Shown in pieces: positions 17,771-27,393 of a stretch of DNA of 64,000 bases; position 1 is the first letter of the stretch, and each line of letters begins with the position of its first letter. Origin of the DNA: Streptococcus constellatus subsp. constellatus (lineage in GTDB: Bacteria; Bacillota; Bacilli; Lactobacillales; Streptococcaceae); assembly GCF_023167545.1 (NCBI RefSeq), contig NZ_AP014647.1:496001-560000 (forward strand). Direction: 5' to 3'. The position numbers and the translations under genes were made by a program. The notes under the pieces were generated by a model, which searched no databases, was not told where the DNA came from, and worked only from the letters and a program-made list of their open reading frames with translations.

Positions 17771-19159
17771 ATGGGTATATTTAGAAAAAAAGATGTTAGT
17801 CGAGATCGGACTGGCATGCGGCGTCATTTACGATTGTTGGATTTGATTTTGTTAGGAATTGGCGCTATGGTAGGGACGGGGATTTTTACGATTACTGGAA
17901 CGGCAGCTGCCACATTAGCTGGTCCTGCTTTAGTTGTTTCGATTATTATTTCTGCTCTTTGCGTGAGCATGTCTGCTTTCTTTTATGCAGAATTTGCATC
18001 GAGGATTCCTGCAAATGGGGGTGCTTATAGTTATCTTTATGCTGTTTTAGGTGAGTTTCCAGCTTGGATAGTAGGCTGGCTGACCATTATGGAATTTATG
18101 ACGGCTGTATCTAGTGTTGCCTCTGGTTGGGCATCCTATTTGAAAGGTTTGCTGAATGGATTTGGTTTGAGTATGCCCAAGATGCTCAATGGAACCTTTA
18201 ATCCGCAGGCGGGGACTTATATAGATTTACTGCCGATACTGGTTTTGGTATTTGTAACTGGTGTGGTGCTGTTAAATTCTAGAGCAGCTTTGCGGTTTAA
18301 TTCTGCTTTGGTTGTCTTGAAGTTCTCGGCACTTGCTCTTTTTATTCTGGCAGGAATCTTCTTTATTAAGCCTGAAAATTGGTCTCATTTTGCTCCATTT
18401 GGGTTTGGTAAACTGTATGGTGGTGAAGTTGGTATTATGGCTGGTGCTTCTCTGATGTTCTTTGCCTTTTTGGGTTTTGAGTCCATATCTATGGCGGTGG
18501 ACGAGATAAAGGAGCCACAAAAAAATGTTCCACGAGGGATTGTGTTGTCTCTATCCATTGTAACAGTTCTTTATATATTAGTGACATTGGTTTTGACAGG
18601 GATTGTTCACTACAGCCAGTTAGATGTAGCCGATGCAGTCGCTTTCGCCCTTCGTAGTGTGGGGCTTAGCTGGGCGGCTAATTATGTGTCGGTAGTGGCT
18701 ATTTTGACGTTGATTACTGTCTGCATTTCCATGACTTATGCTCTGTCGCGCATGATTTATAGCATTGCGCGTGATGGTTTGCTGCCAAAGTCCTTTAGAA
18801 AATTAACTGCTACTAGCCGGGTTCCGAAAAATGCTACGATTTTGGTGGGAATAGCTGCAGCAGTTTGTGCGGGGATGTTTCCTTTAGCAAGTATTGCCTC
18901 CTTTTTGAATATCTGTACATTGGCTTATTTGATGTTGTTAGCAGTTGCTATTCTGAAGCTTCGAAAGGACAAAGGGCTTCCTCAAGCAGGGGAATTTAAA
19001 ACTCCTTTGGTACCTTTGACGCCTATCCTATCGATTATTATCTGCCTGTCTTTCATGAGCCAATATGGCTCTGACACTTGGCTAGCATTTGGGCTTGCTT
19101 TACTAGTCGGAACGATAATCTATTTTATCTATGGCTACCACCATTCGGAAATCAATTGA
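17771..19159 (+). CDS. APC-family amino acid permease
   Basis: A 462-residue membrane transporter with about twelve to thirteen helices and the APC signatures GIGAMVGTGIFTITG (helix one) and FFAFLGFESISMAVDEIKEPQKNVPRGI. It most resembles the YfnA/cationic-amino-acid branch; the substrate cannot be read from sequence. I chose ATG 17771 over an in-frame TTG at 17759 because GGAG lies six nt before it. It stands alone, after a terminator and before two GNAT genes. Confidence 0.87.
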   Translation: MGIFRKKDVSRDRTGMRRHLRLLDLILLGIGAMVGTGIFTITGTAAATLAGPALVVSIIISALCVSMSAFFYAEFASRIPANGGAYSYLYAVLGEFPAWIVGWLTIMEFMTAVSSVASGWASYLKGLLNGFGLSMPKMLNGTFNPQAGTYIDLLPILVLVFVTGVVLLNSRAALRFNSALVVLKFSALALFILAGIFFIKPENWSHFAPFGFGKLYGGEVGIMAGASLMFFAFLGFESISMAVDEIKEPQKNVPRGIVLSLSIVTVLYILVTLVLTGIVHYSQLDVADAVAFALRSVGLSWAANYVSVVAILTLITVCISMTYALSRMIYSIARDGLLPKSFRKLTATSRVPKNATILVGIAAAVCAGMFPLASIASFLNICTLAYLMLLAVAILKLRKDKGLPQAGEFKTPLVPLTPILSIIICLSFMSQYGSDTWLAFGLALLVGTIIYFIYGYHHSEIN

Positions 19160-19227
19160 TGAGTTTTAATCCAGACAGCCAGCTAGGCTGTTTGTTGATA
19201 TAATAGAAGCAGAAATGAGGTGTTTTG

Positions 19228-19656
19228 ATGATTTGTCATGCAAAATTGTCAGATGCAGCAGCTATCCAAAAAATCAACTTGGAGATCTTGGGTTACAATT
19301 ATGATGTTGGAGCAACGAAAGCTCAATTAGCACGAGTTTTGCAGCAGCCAGAACAGATTATTTTAGTAGCCAAAAACCAAGCTGGACAAGTGATTGGCTA
19401 TGCTCATGCAGCTAGCTATGATTGCCTCTATTTTCCGCCTTTACTCAACCTGTTGGCATTAGCAGTTGACAAAGATTTTCAAGGTCAGGGATATGGCAAA
19501 GCTTTGATGCAGGCTATTCGTGAAGAGGGCGTGGCAGCTGGTTACACAGGTATTCGAATAAACTCTGGTATTTCACGAATGAAGGCTCATGAGTTTTATC
19601 GAAAATTGGATTGTGAGGAAAAAGCTGATCAGAAACGTTTTTATTGGGAATTTTGA
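19228..19656 (+). CDS. GNAT N-acetyltransferase
   Basis: A 142-residue GNAT-fold protein. The acetyl-CoA loop is ALAVDKDFQGQGYGKALMQA (Q/RxxGxG/A), followed by RINSGISRMKAHEFYRKLDCE, the usual C-terminal strand-helix. The substrate is unknown. The start is ATG 19228, preceded by GAGGTG. It is followed three bp later by a second GNAT gene and then an RpiB-like isomerase, probably one operon. Confidence 0.85.
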   Translation: MICHAKLSDAAAIQKINLEILGYNYDVGATKAQLARVLQQPEQIILVAKNQAGQVIGYAHAASYDCLYFPPLLNLLALAVDKDFQGQGYGKALMQAIREEGVAAGYTGIRINSGISRMKAHEFYRKLDCEEKADQKRFYWEF

Positions 19657-19659
19657 GAA

Positions 19660-20130
19660 ATGATATCTATGAAGATTGAACCATTAAGGCAAAGTAATGC
19701 AGAAGAAATTGCTAATGATTGGCATTATGAAGGAATTTATAGCTTTTATGATATGCAAGCAGATCCTGAGGATTATGAAGAAATTTTATCTCCTGAAGCG
19801 CGTGGCAATCACTATTATCAAATTCTCAAAAATGATGAATTGTATGGTTTTTTCTGTCTTTTCCCAGTTGGCAAAGACAAGCAAGAGCTAGGTTTAGGGA
19901 TGAAGCCAGAGTATTGTGGTAAAGGTCAAGGGGAAGAGTTTTTACAAACTATTCTGCAGTTTATTGAAGAAAATATCTCAGTAAAAAGCCTAACTCTCTC
20001 AGTTGCAGATTTTAATCAAAGAGCTCAAAAGCTCTATCTTAGCTGTGGTTTCAATGTGATTGGGCGGCAGCCTCAGGAAAGCAATGGCGATAGTTACCTT
20101 TTTGTCAAAATGGAAAAGGAGTTGAAATGA
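19660..20130 (+). CDS. GNAT N-acetyltransferase, RimI/RimL-like
   Basis: A 156-residue acetyltransferase with the CoA loop GMKPEYCGKGQGEEFLQTIL and the motif B segment SVADFNQRAQKLYLSCGFNVIG. An alternative start three codons later (19669) is possible because no strong ribosome site favours either. Its stop overlaps the next start (ATGA), so translation is coupled. The acceptor is unknown. Confidence 0.83.
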   Translation: MISMKIEPLRQSNAEEIANDWHYEGIYSFYDMQADPEDYEEILSPEARGNHYYQILKNDELYGFFCLFPVGKDKQELGLGMKPEYCGKGQGEEFLQTILQFIEENISVKSLTLSVADFNQRAQKLYLSCGFNVIGRQPQESNGDSYLFVKMEKELK

Positions 20131-20765
20131 GAGTTGCGGTTATCCAAGGAACCACTCGAAGAAATATGAATTCGCTGCTATTTGAATCTGTAAAAAAAGC
20201 AGTCCAATCGTCTGACGAAGTGCTGAATTTTGGTATTTTTGAGGAGGAGAACGAGCAGTATTCTTATAGTGAGATAGCGATGATGATTAGTCTCTTAATA
20301 GAAAGTGGAGCAGTAGATTTTGTTGTAACAGGTTGTTCTTCAGGTCAAGGTATGATGCTTGCCTGTAATAGTTTACCAGGTCTTTTGTGTGGCTATATAG
20401 AGACCCCACAAGATGCTTTCCTCTTTGGACGAATCAATGGAGGAAATGTTACTTCCCTGCCATTAGGGTTAAATTTTGGTTGGCAAGGAGAATTGAACCT
20501 ACAATATACATTGGATAAATTATTTGATGGTGAGTTTGGTATGGGTTATCCTGAAAATGAAGCGGAAAGAAAACGGTTGGAAGCAAGTGCCCTAAAGGAC
20601 CTGAATCAGTTGACGAAACGAAGTTGGGAAGAATTAGTAGAACAACTTCCAACTGATACTTTCACTAAATTGTTGCAAAGAAAGATAGTGATGAATGCTA
20701 TTATAACGAATGGAACCAATGAAGAGTTCATCCGTTTGCTGAAAGAAAAAATAGGTAAAAAGTGA
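20127..20765 (+). CDS. RpiB/LacA/LacB-family sugar-phosphate isomerase-like protein
   Basis: A 212-residue protein with an N-terminal RpiB-like half: GAVDFVVTGCSSGQGMMLACNSLPGLLCGYIETPQDAFLFGRINGGNVTSL contains the family's Cys and the product-binding glycine-rich loop. The C-terminal 70 residues are an extension that is charged and helical. RpiB-type enzymes interconvert aldose and ketose phosphates; the true substrate here is unknown. ATGA overlap with the upstream acetyltransferase. Confidence 0.75.
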   Translation: MRVAVIQGTTRRNMNSLLFESVKKAVQSSDEVLNFGIFEEENEQYSYSEIAMMISLLIESGAVDFVVTGCSSGQGMMLACNSLPGLLCGYIETPQDAFLFGRINGGNVTSLPLGLNFGWQGELNLQYTLDKLFDGEFGMGYPENEAERKRLEASALKDLNQLTKRSWEELVEQLPTDTFTKLLQRKIVMNAIITNGTNEEFIRLLKEKIGKK

Positions 20766-20879
20766 AATGAAAAAGCGGAGGCACTAAGTAGATGTCCCTA
20801 CACATTTCATTATCTTTGCAAATTTGACTGTTTATGGTAAAAAAGTGAGCTTGACATTATAACGTCATTTTAAAACAAT

Positions 20880-20905
20880 AAAAAGACTGGGATTTCCAGT
20901 CTTGT
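20880..20905 (-). terminator. Terminator of the cold-shock gene
   Basis: Stem AAGACTGG / CCAGTCTT with a five-nt loop, followed in the leftward direction by a T-run (AAAAA on the plus strand). Confidence 0.75.
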
Positions 20906-20911
20906 CTTGTT

Positions 20912-21115
20912 TTATGCTAATGTCGTAATATTGACTGCTTGAAGACCACGCTGACCTTCTTCAATGTTAAACATTACTTTGTCACCTTCATTCAGTGACT
21001 TGAATCCGTCAGATTGAATCGCTGAAAAGTGAGCAAAAACGTCTGGTCCATTGTCCTGTGAAATAAAACCATAGCCTTTTTCAGCATTGAACCATTTTAC
21101 TGTACCTTGTGTCAT
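20912..21115 (-). CDS. cspA: Cold-shock-domain RNA chaperone
   Basis: A 67-residue single cold-shock domain with RNP1 KGYGFISQ and RNP2 VFAHFSAI, opening [12 protein letters not shown]. It binds single-stranded RNA or DNA and melts secondary structure. About 150 bp of AT-rich sequence separates it from the divergent DUF2829 gene, enough for the long leader these genes usually carry. GGAAG lies upstream of the start. Confidence 0.95.
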   Translation of the reverse strand: MTQGTVKWFNAEKGYGFISQDNGPDVFAHFSAIQSDGFKSLNEGDKVMFNIEEGQRGLQAVNITTLA

Positions 21116-21314
21116 ACATCTTACTTCCTTTCTCTAAAAGATTGTGTAAAAAATAGAAAAAGTAAAGATGAAAAACAAAAATACTTACTCAAAATTAATT
21201 TACTCTTGCTAGTCTAGCAAAAGTAGCAGCAAAAGGCAAGGAAAAAACAGCGTAGGACATCATATTTTGCTATACTAGTTATATGATATGAAAAGAAGAA
21301 AGAGGTATAAGATA

Positions 21315-21551
21315 ATGACATTTGAAGAAATTTTACCAGGTCTGAAAGCTAAGAAGAAATACGTTCGTACTGGTTGGGGTGGGGCAGAGAACTACATCCA
21401 GCTTTTTGACAGCATTGAACAAAATGGAGTGACACTTGATGTGACTCCGTACTTTCTTATCAACGTGTCAGGCGAAGGGGAAGGCTTTTCCATGTGGAGC
21501 CCGACTCCTTGTGATGTCTTAGCAGATGACTGGGTGGAAGTTCATGACTAA
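21315..21551 (+). CDS. DUF2829 (Tad2-like) small protein
   Basis: A 78-residue protein with the DUF2829 signature: MTFEEILPGLKAKKKYVRTGWGG, then YIQLF, PYFLI and the C-terminal SMWSPTPCDVLADDWVEV. The same fold in phages is Thoeris anti-defence 2, which sequesters the 1''-3' gcADPR signal; chromosomal copies are common and of unknown role. Start 21315 is chosen because AAAGAGG lies upstream; an ATG at 21288 would add a basic stretch encoded by that ribosome site. The stop overlaps the SDR start by eight bp. Confidence 0.8.
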   Translation: MTFEEILPGLKAKKKYVRTGWGGAENYIQLFDSIEQNGVTLDVTPYFLINVSGEGEGFSMWSPTPCDVLADDWVEVHD

Positions 21552-22242
21552 GACAGTATTGGTGACGGGAGTCAGTTCAGGGATTGGACGAGCACAGGCA
21601 CGGCTCTTTTTGGAAAATAGCTGGCGCGTCTATGGTGTAGACCGGTCTAAAGAACCAAACCTGACAGGAGATTTTCATTTTCTTCAACAAGATTTAACGC
21701 TGGCGCTTCAGCCGATTTTTGACTGGTGTCCGCAGGTAGATGTCCTCTGCAATACAGCTGGAGTACTAGATGATTATAAACCTTTACTGGAGCAGACTGC
21801 TCAAGAAATCCAAGAAATTTTCGAGATTAACTATGTGACACCGGTAGAATTAACTCGTTATTATCTGACACAGATGTTGAAGAAAAATTCAGGCATCATT
21901 ATCAATATGTGCTCTATCGCATCGAGTTTAGCTGGTGGTGGCGGTCATGCTTATACCTCTTCTAAGCATGCTTTAGCAGGATTTACCAGGCAATTAGCAC
22001 TTGATTATGCTGAAGCAAGAATTCAGATTTTTGGAATTGCACCAGGAGCAGTCAAAACCAAGATGACTGCGGCAGATTTTGAACCAGGTGGCTTAGCAGA
22101 TTGGGTGGCAAATGAAACCCCTATTAAGCGTTGGATAGAACCAGAGGAAGTAGCTGAGTTGACTCTATTTCTCGCCTCAGGAAAAGCTCAGCCCATGCAG
22201 GGCGAAATTCTCAAAATCGATGGTGGCTGGAGTTTGAAGTGA
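21544..22242 (+). CDS. Short-chain dehydrogenase/reductase (FabG-like)
   Basis: A 232-residue NAD(P)-dependent oxidoreductase: nucleotide loop VTGVSSGIGRAQ, NTAGV, catalytic Ser in NMCSIASS and YTSSKHAL (Tyr-x3-Lys), and C-terminal LKIDGGWSL. It resembles streptococcal 3-oxoacyl-ACP-reductase-like SDRs outside the fab cluster. The start is taken as ATG 21544 inside the end of the DUF2829 gene rather than ATG 21526. Confidence 0.87.
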   Translation: MTKTVLVTGVSSGIGRAQARLFLENSWRVYGVDRSKEPNLTGDFHFLQQDLTLALQPIFDWCPQVDVLCNTAGVLDDYKPLLEQTAQEIQEIFEINYVTPVELTRYYLTQMLKKNSGIIINMCSIASSLAGGGGHAYTSSKHALAGFTRQLALDYAEARIQIFGIAPGAVKTKMTAADFEPGGLADWVANETPIKRWIEPEEVAELTLFLASGKAQPMQGEILKIDGGWSLK

Positions 22243-22262
22243 GGGAATCAAAGGTGAAAGCA

Positions 22263-23000
22263 ATGAAGACTAAGTATTTTTACTCTTGGTCTAAAAACAT
22301 GGTTGTTTACGGCTTGGATGCTGGCCTAGGGAAGCTCTTCATAAATGAATCTGAGACAGCCTGCCTATACCAATTAGGGAATTTCATTTTTCCGGCTGGT
22401 CAGGCGGATTCAGATTTTTGGCAGGAGTATAGCACTAAATATAGCTTGGCTGACAAGGTCATTATCTCCGAGGAGCTTAGTTGGCAGGAGTTCTTGGATA
22501 GCCAGAGTGTGCTGCATCGGTTTACTCGCTATGCTTTTGCGGACAGGGTCGACTTTAACACAGAGGCTTTGGAGAAATGGCAGAGCAGGATACCAGCAAA
22601 CTGCCAACTTTTTCTGATTGATGAGACGAGATATGAGCGTCTAGCTGAGGAAGTTTGGTCCCAGGATTTACAGGGTGACTTTGCTGATTTTAAACAGTTT
22701 CAAGCAGCGGGTGGTTTTGGCTTTATACTCTGTTCGGGAGAAGAAATCATTGCTGCTGTATCAACAGGATTGGTCTATCAAGGAGCCCTTGAGATTGAAA
22801 TTGCCACAAAGCCAGCATACCAAGGGCAGGACTTGGCCAAAATCCTAGGAGCCCAGATGATTCTAGAAGCTCAAAAGCGCTCACTCTTTCCTCTATGGGA
22901 TGCGCACAATAGAGCTTCCAAGAAGGTTGCAGAAAGCCTCGGCTATCAGTGCCTAGGAGCTTATCCGGCTTATGAATGGAAAGGGAGTTTTGACCAATGA
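22263..23000 (+). CDS. GNAT acetyltransferase, PF12746-like
   Basis: A 245-residue protein with a variable N-terminal half and a C-terminal GNAT domain: GFGFILCSGEEIIAAVSTGLVYQGALEIEIATKPAYQGQDLAKILGAQ carries the CoA loop, then WDAHNRASKKVAESLGY. ATG 22263 is chosen because AAAGGTGA precedes it. Codon use here looks more GC-rich than in neighbours. The stop overlaps the next gene start by four bp. Confidence 0.8.
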   Translation: MKTKYFYSWSKNMVVYGLDAGLGKLFINESETACLYQLGNFIFPAGQADSDFWQEYSTKYSLADKVIISEELSWQEFLDSQSVLHRFTRYAFADRVDFNTEALEKWQSRIPANCQLFLIDETRYERLAEEVWSQDLQGDFADFKQFQAAGGFGFILCSGEEIIAAVSTGLVYQGALEIEIATKPAYQGQDLAKILGAQMILEAQKRSLFPLWDAHNRASKKVAESLGYQCLGAYPAYEWKGSFDQ

Positions 23001-23329
23001 AGAAAAACCAAACCTATTTCTTAAAAGACATCATTGAGGCTGTAAAATCGGAAAAGCTAGATGATGATTTCTGTTTGTATGATAAGGACAAGGGAAGATT
23101 GAATTTTCAGACTAGCTACTTGCTTGCTGATTATCCTCAAGTGGTGGATGCTAAGGATGTTTACCCTACACAGGTAAGGGAGCAAGAACTGGAGCTGATT
23201 TATTATGGTGAAGATTTTGCGGATGTTCTCTAATCAGTCATGGAGCAGAAAGCAGAAGCGACTGATGAAGAGTGCTTGCAGGCTCTGCTTTACTATTATG
23301 AGCATGATGACTTTTTAGATTTTGAATGA
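22997..23329 (+). pseudogene. Small acidic protein gene broken by an in-frame TAA (DUF7716-like)
   Basis: The frame runs from ATG 22997 for 78 codons (MKKNQTYFLKDIIEAVKSEK...YYGEDFADVL), meets TAA at 23231-23233, and continues in the same frame to TGA 23327-23329 with SVMEQKAEATDEECLQALLYYYEHDDFLDFE without the break counted. The tail has the conserved look of the family's C-terminus (LQALxYYxxHDDFLDFE), so a single nonsense change explains it. The family assignment is from memory. Function unknown. Confidence 0.72.
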
Positions 23330-23417
23330 GAAGCTTTATTGACTTTGATAAAGATACAGATTTGTAGGAAGATTTTTTATAAATAATAATTTTCACTTTA
23401 GAAAGGCAGGAGTAAAT

Positions 23418-23858
23418 ATGACTCCAAAAGAAATGTGGCAGGCATATAGGAAAATCAATCCAGCTATTGGCGATAAAATCGATGCTTGGGCCTTCGGAGT
23501 CTTTGCAGATCAACTGGCTGATTTGGTGCTGCGTGGAGAGAAGACAGCGACAGCTTCGGCTTATGAACTTTATAAGATTGAAAATGAACCCTTGCCGCAA
23601 GCAGGAACCTTTGATGTCATCTTAGACAGTCAGGGCAGGGCCGTCTGTATCATTAAAATTACTAAAGTCTCTGTAGTGCCTTTTTGTCAAGTCTCAGCAG
23701 ACCATGCTTTCAAGGAAGGAGAGGGAGACAAATCATTGACTTATTGGCAGCAAGTCCATCAGGAACTTTTTACAGAGTGGTTGGCAGAAGTCGGTTTGGA
23801 ATTTTCGCAAGAAAGCGGTGTTGTCTTAGAAGAATTTCACAAGGTTTATCCGCTATAA
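23418..23858 (+). CDS. ASCH-domain protein
   Basis: A 146-residue ASCH-fold protein of the COG4405 type. Visible family features are GEKTATASAYELY (the lysine-containing loop at the proposed nucleic-acid-binding cleft), FDVILDSQGRAVCIIKITKV and the C-terminal LTYWQQVHQELF. ASCH proteins are related to PUA domains and proposed to bind or process RNA; some have ribonuclease activity. The ribosome site AAAGGCAGG precedes the start. Confidence 0.82.
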   Translation: MTPKEMWQAYRKINPAIGDKIDAWAFGVFADQLADLVLRGEKTATASAYELYKIENEPLPQAGTFDVILDSQGRAVCIIKITKVSVVPFCQVSADHAFKEGEGDKSLTYWQQVHQELFTEWLAEVGLEFSQESGVVLEEFHKVYPL

Positions 23859-23921
23859 AAGATGCAGATTAAAGCATTACAGAGAGAATCTTAACAAATG
23901 ATACAAAAAGTGATATAATAA

Positions 23922-25331
<1,410 letters not shown>

Positions 25332-25339
25332 GAACGGCT

Positions 25340-25891
25340 ATGGATTTTGAAGAAAAAACGCTAAAACGAACAGAAATTTATCAAGGCCCTATTTTTAACC
25401 TTGTCAAAGATAAAGTTCAGCTACCAGCTGGGAAAGGTACAGCTTATCGTGATTTGATTTTCCATAATGGTGCTGTAGCAGTTATTGCATTAACATCAGA
25501 AAATAAAATGATTTTAGTCAAGCAATATCGCAAGGCTATTGAAGCAACCTCTTATGAAATTCCGGCAGGCAAGTTAGAAGTCGGTGAAAATGCGGATCCT
25601 AAAGCTGCTGCTTTGCGTGAATTGGAAGAAGAGACCGGCTATACAGGTGAATTGGAACTGCTCTATGATTTCTATTCGGCGATTGGCTTTTGCAATGAGC
25701 GAATTAGACTTTATAGCGCTAGCCATTTGACAAAAGTTGAAAATCCTCGTCCACAAGATGAGGACGAGACGTTAGAACTCTATGAAGTGACCTTGGAAGA
25801 AGCGAAAGCTCTCCTTACTAGTGGTGGTATTTGTGATGCAAAAACTATTATTGCACTCCAATATTGGGAAATGAAAATGAATCGAAGATAG
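25340..25891 (+). CDS. NUDIX hydrolase, ADP-ribose pyrophosphatase type
   Basis: A 183-residue enzyme with a complete NUDIX box [25 protein letters not shown] (residues about 79-103), [12 protein letters not shown] upstream and [18 protein letters not shown] downstream, typical of ADP-ribose pyrophosphatases. It hydrolyses ADP-ribose to AMP and ribose-5-phosphate. It stands between glmU and macP in what looks like one operon. Confidence 0.92.
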   Translation: MDFEEKTLKRTEIYQGPIFNLVKDKVQLPAGKGTAYRDLIFHNGAVAVIALTSENKMILVKQYRKAIEATSYEIPAGKLEVGENADPKAAALRELEEETGYTGELELLYDFYSAIGFCNERIRLYSASHLTKVENPRPQDEDETLELYEVTLEEAKALLTSGGICDAKTIIALQYWEMKMNRR

Positions 25892-25901
25892 GGGAACGCT
25901 T

Positions 25902-26210
25902 ATGGGAAGACCTTTATTAACAGATGAAATGATTGAAAGGGCAAATCGTGGTGAAGATATTTCAGGTCCACCTTTGCATGATGAGGAAGAAACCAAAATT
26001 TTAAAAACGACCAGAAGTCAATTTGGTTATTCCTCTCAAAATAGTGGCTTCAATCAAGATACGCTGCAAATTGATGTGGAACCAACGGTAACCAAAAGCC
26101 GACGCATTGAAAATGCAAAACGTGGAGTATTTCAAGCGAAATTAAACAAAATTCTATTTTGGATTGTCCTGCTTTTGATGGCTTTGATTGCTGCTATTAT
26201 TTGGCTATAA
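25902..26210 (+). CDS. macP: MacP, activator of penicillin-binding protein 2a
   Basis: A 102-residue single-pass membrane protein: [19 protein letters not shown] at the N-terminus, a cytoplasmic stretch rich in Thr/Ser, and a single C-terminal helix (about 83-101, [18 protein letters not shown]). This matches pneumococcal MacP in sequence and place (NUDIX before, mtnN after). In pneumococcus it is needed for the class A penicillin-binding protein PBP2a and is phosphorylated by StkP on a threonine; candidate threonines here lie at about residues 32-37. Confidence 0.88.
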   Translation: MGRPLLTDEMIERANRGEDISGPPLHDEEETKILKTTRSQFGYSSQNSGFNQDTLQIDVEPTVTKSRRIENAKRGVFQAKLNKILFWIVLLLMALIAAIIWL

Positions 26211-26241
26211 AAAAGCGAGAAGCTTAGACTTTCGCTTTTTT
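26209..26241 (+). terminator. Terminator after macP
   Basis: Stem AAAAAAGCGA (26209-26218) / TCGCTTTTTT (26232-26241) with a T-run, overlapping the macP stop. mtnN starts 22 bp later with its own -10 in the same stretch. Confidence 0.75.
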
Positions 26242-26263
26242 TATGATAGAATGAGAGGAAATA

Positions 26264-26956
26264 ATGAAAATCGGAATTATTGCAGCTATGCCTGAGGAAT
26301 TAAAAATCTTAGTGGAAAACTTAGAAAATGCTGAAAAACACTTACGTTTGGGGCATGTTTACCATACAGGAAGTATCGGTCGACATGAAGTCGTGCTGGT
26401 AGAAAGCGGCATCGGCAAGGTCATGTCTGCTATGAGTGTAGCTGTTTTGGTCAATGACTTTAAGGTGACAGCTGTCATCAATACAGGTTCTGCTGGAGCG
26501 GTAGCCGAAGGGTTGGAAATCGGCGATATTGTAGTTGCTGACCGTCTAGTATACCACGATGTAGATGTAACAGCTTTTGGTTATGAATACGGACAAATGG
26601 CGCGCCAGCCACTTTATTTTGAAGCTAGCCGTTATTTGGTTTCTGAAATGAAAAAGATTTTAGAAAAGACACATCAGACGAGTCGTGTTGGTTTAATTGC
26701 GACAGGTGACAGCTTTGTTGCCGGTCAAGATAAGATTAATCGCATCAAACAGCATTTTCCAGATGTTTTAGCTGTCGAGATGGAAGGCGCTGCTATTGCC
26801 CAAGCTACTCACTCGATTGGCCTACCTTTTATGGTTCTCCGAGCTATGAGCGACACAGCTAGCCATGATGCTAATGTCACTTTTGATGAATTCATTCTTG
26901 AAGCCGGGAAACGCTCAGCAGAAACCCTGATTCAATTTCTGAAAGAATTGGTTTAG
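26264..26956 (+). CDS. mtnN: 5'-methylthioadenosine/S-adenosylhomocysteine nucleosidase
   Basis: Cleaves methylthioadenosine and S-adenosylhomocysteine to adenine plus the thioribose sugar; it feeds LuxS and the methyl cycle. The 230 residues show MKIGIIAAMPEEL, ESGIGKVMSAM, VEMEGAAIAQ (catalytic Glu) and RAMSDTASHDA (catalytic Asp), all intact. Confidence 0.96.
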   Translation: MKIGIIAAMPEELKILVENLENAEKHLRLGHVYHTGSIGRHEVVLVESGIGKVMSAMSVAVLVNDFKVTAVINTGSAGAVAEGLEIGDIVVADRLVYHDVDVTAFGYEYGQMARQPLYFEASRYLVSEMKKILEKTHQTSRVGLIATGDSFVAGQDKINRIKQHFPDVLAVEMEGAAIAQATHSIGLPFMVLRAMSDTASHDANVTFDEFILEAGKRSAETLIQFLKELV

Positions 26957-26973
26957 ATAGAGGAGAAGATATT

Positions 26974-27282
26974 ATGTATAAAGAGTCTTATTTTGATGGT
27001 GGTCTATTTTCTTACATTGGTCATGCTATTTTAGCTATCTTGATTACAGTTTTGACGCTGGGTATCTGTGCACCTTGAGGCATGTGTATCCTATATAATT
27101 GGAAGGTAAAGCATACGGTCATTGACGGGCACCGTCTCTATTTTGACGGTACTGCAATACAGCTTTTTGGAAATTGGATTAAGTGGTGGGTCTTGACGCT
27201 TGTTACTTTTGGTATTTATGGTTTTTGGCTTAATATCAAACTGACCCAGTGGATTACTAAGCATACTTATCATGCGAATTGA
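26974..27282 (+). pseudogene. DUF898-type small membrane protein with an in-frame TGA
   Basis: From ATG 26974 (after AGGAGAAGATATT) the frame encodes MYKESYFDGGLFSYIGHAIL and a first membrane helix, meets TGA at 27076-27078 (codon 35), and continues in frame as GMCILYNWKVKHTVIDGHRL through a second helical region to TGA 27280. Homologues as I recall them read CAPWAMCILYNW, so the stop replaces a Trp codon (TGG to TGA). The downstream half also has no good independent start. Confidence 0.75.
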
Positions 27283-27290
27283 GAACAAGC

Positions 27291-27316
27291 AAGCGAGACT
27301 TAAGTGGCTCGCTTTT
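27291..27316 (+). terminator. Terminator before the ABC-F gene
   Basis: Stem AAGCGAGAC / GCTCGCTTTT followed by CCTTTTCTT. Confidence 0.65.
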
Positions 27317-27393
27317 CCTTTTCTTCTGTCTTGCCAAAAAATCTCTTTTGATGGTATAATCAAGGAACTGCAATCAATGATAGAGGAGAAAAG

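Noticed and set aside
17771..19159. APC permease as the arginine/ornithine exchanger
   Set aside because: It is 38 kb from the arc genes, and the YfcC-type protein at 60100 occupies the exchanger's place.
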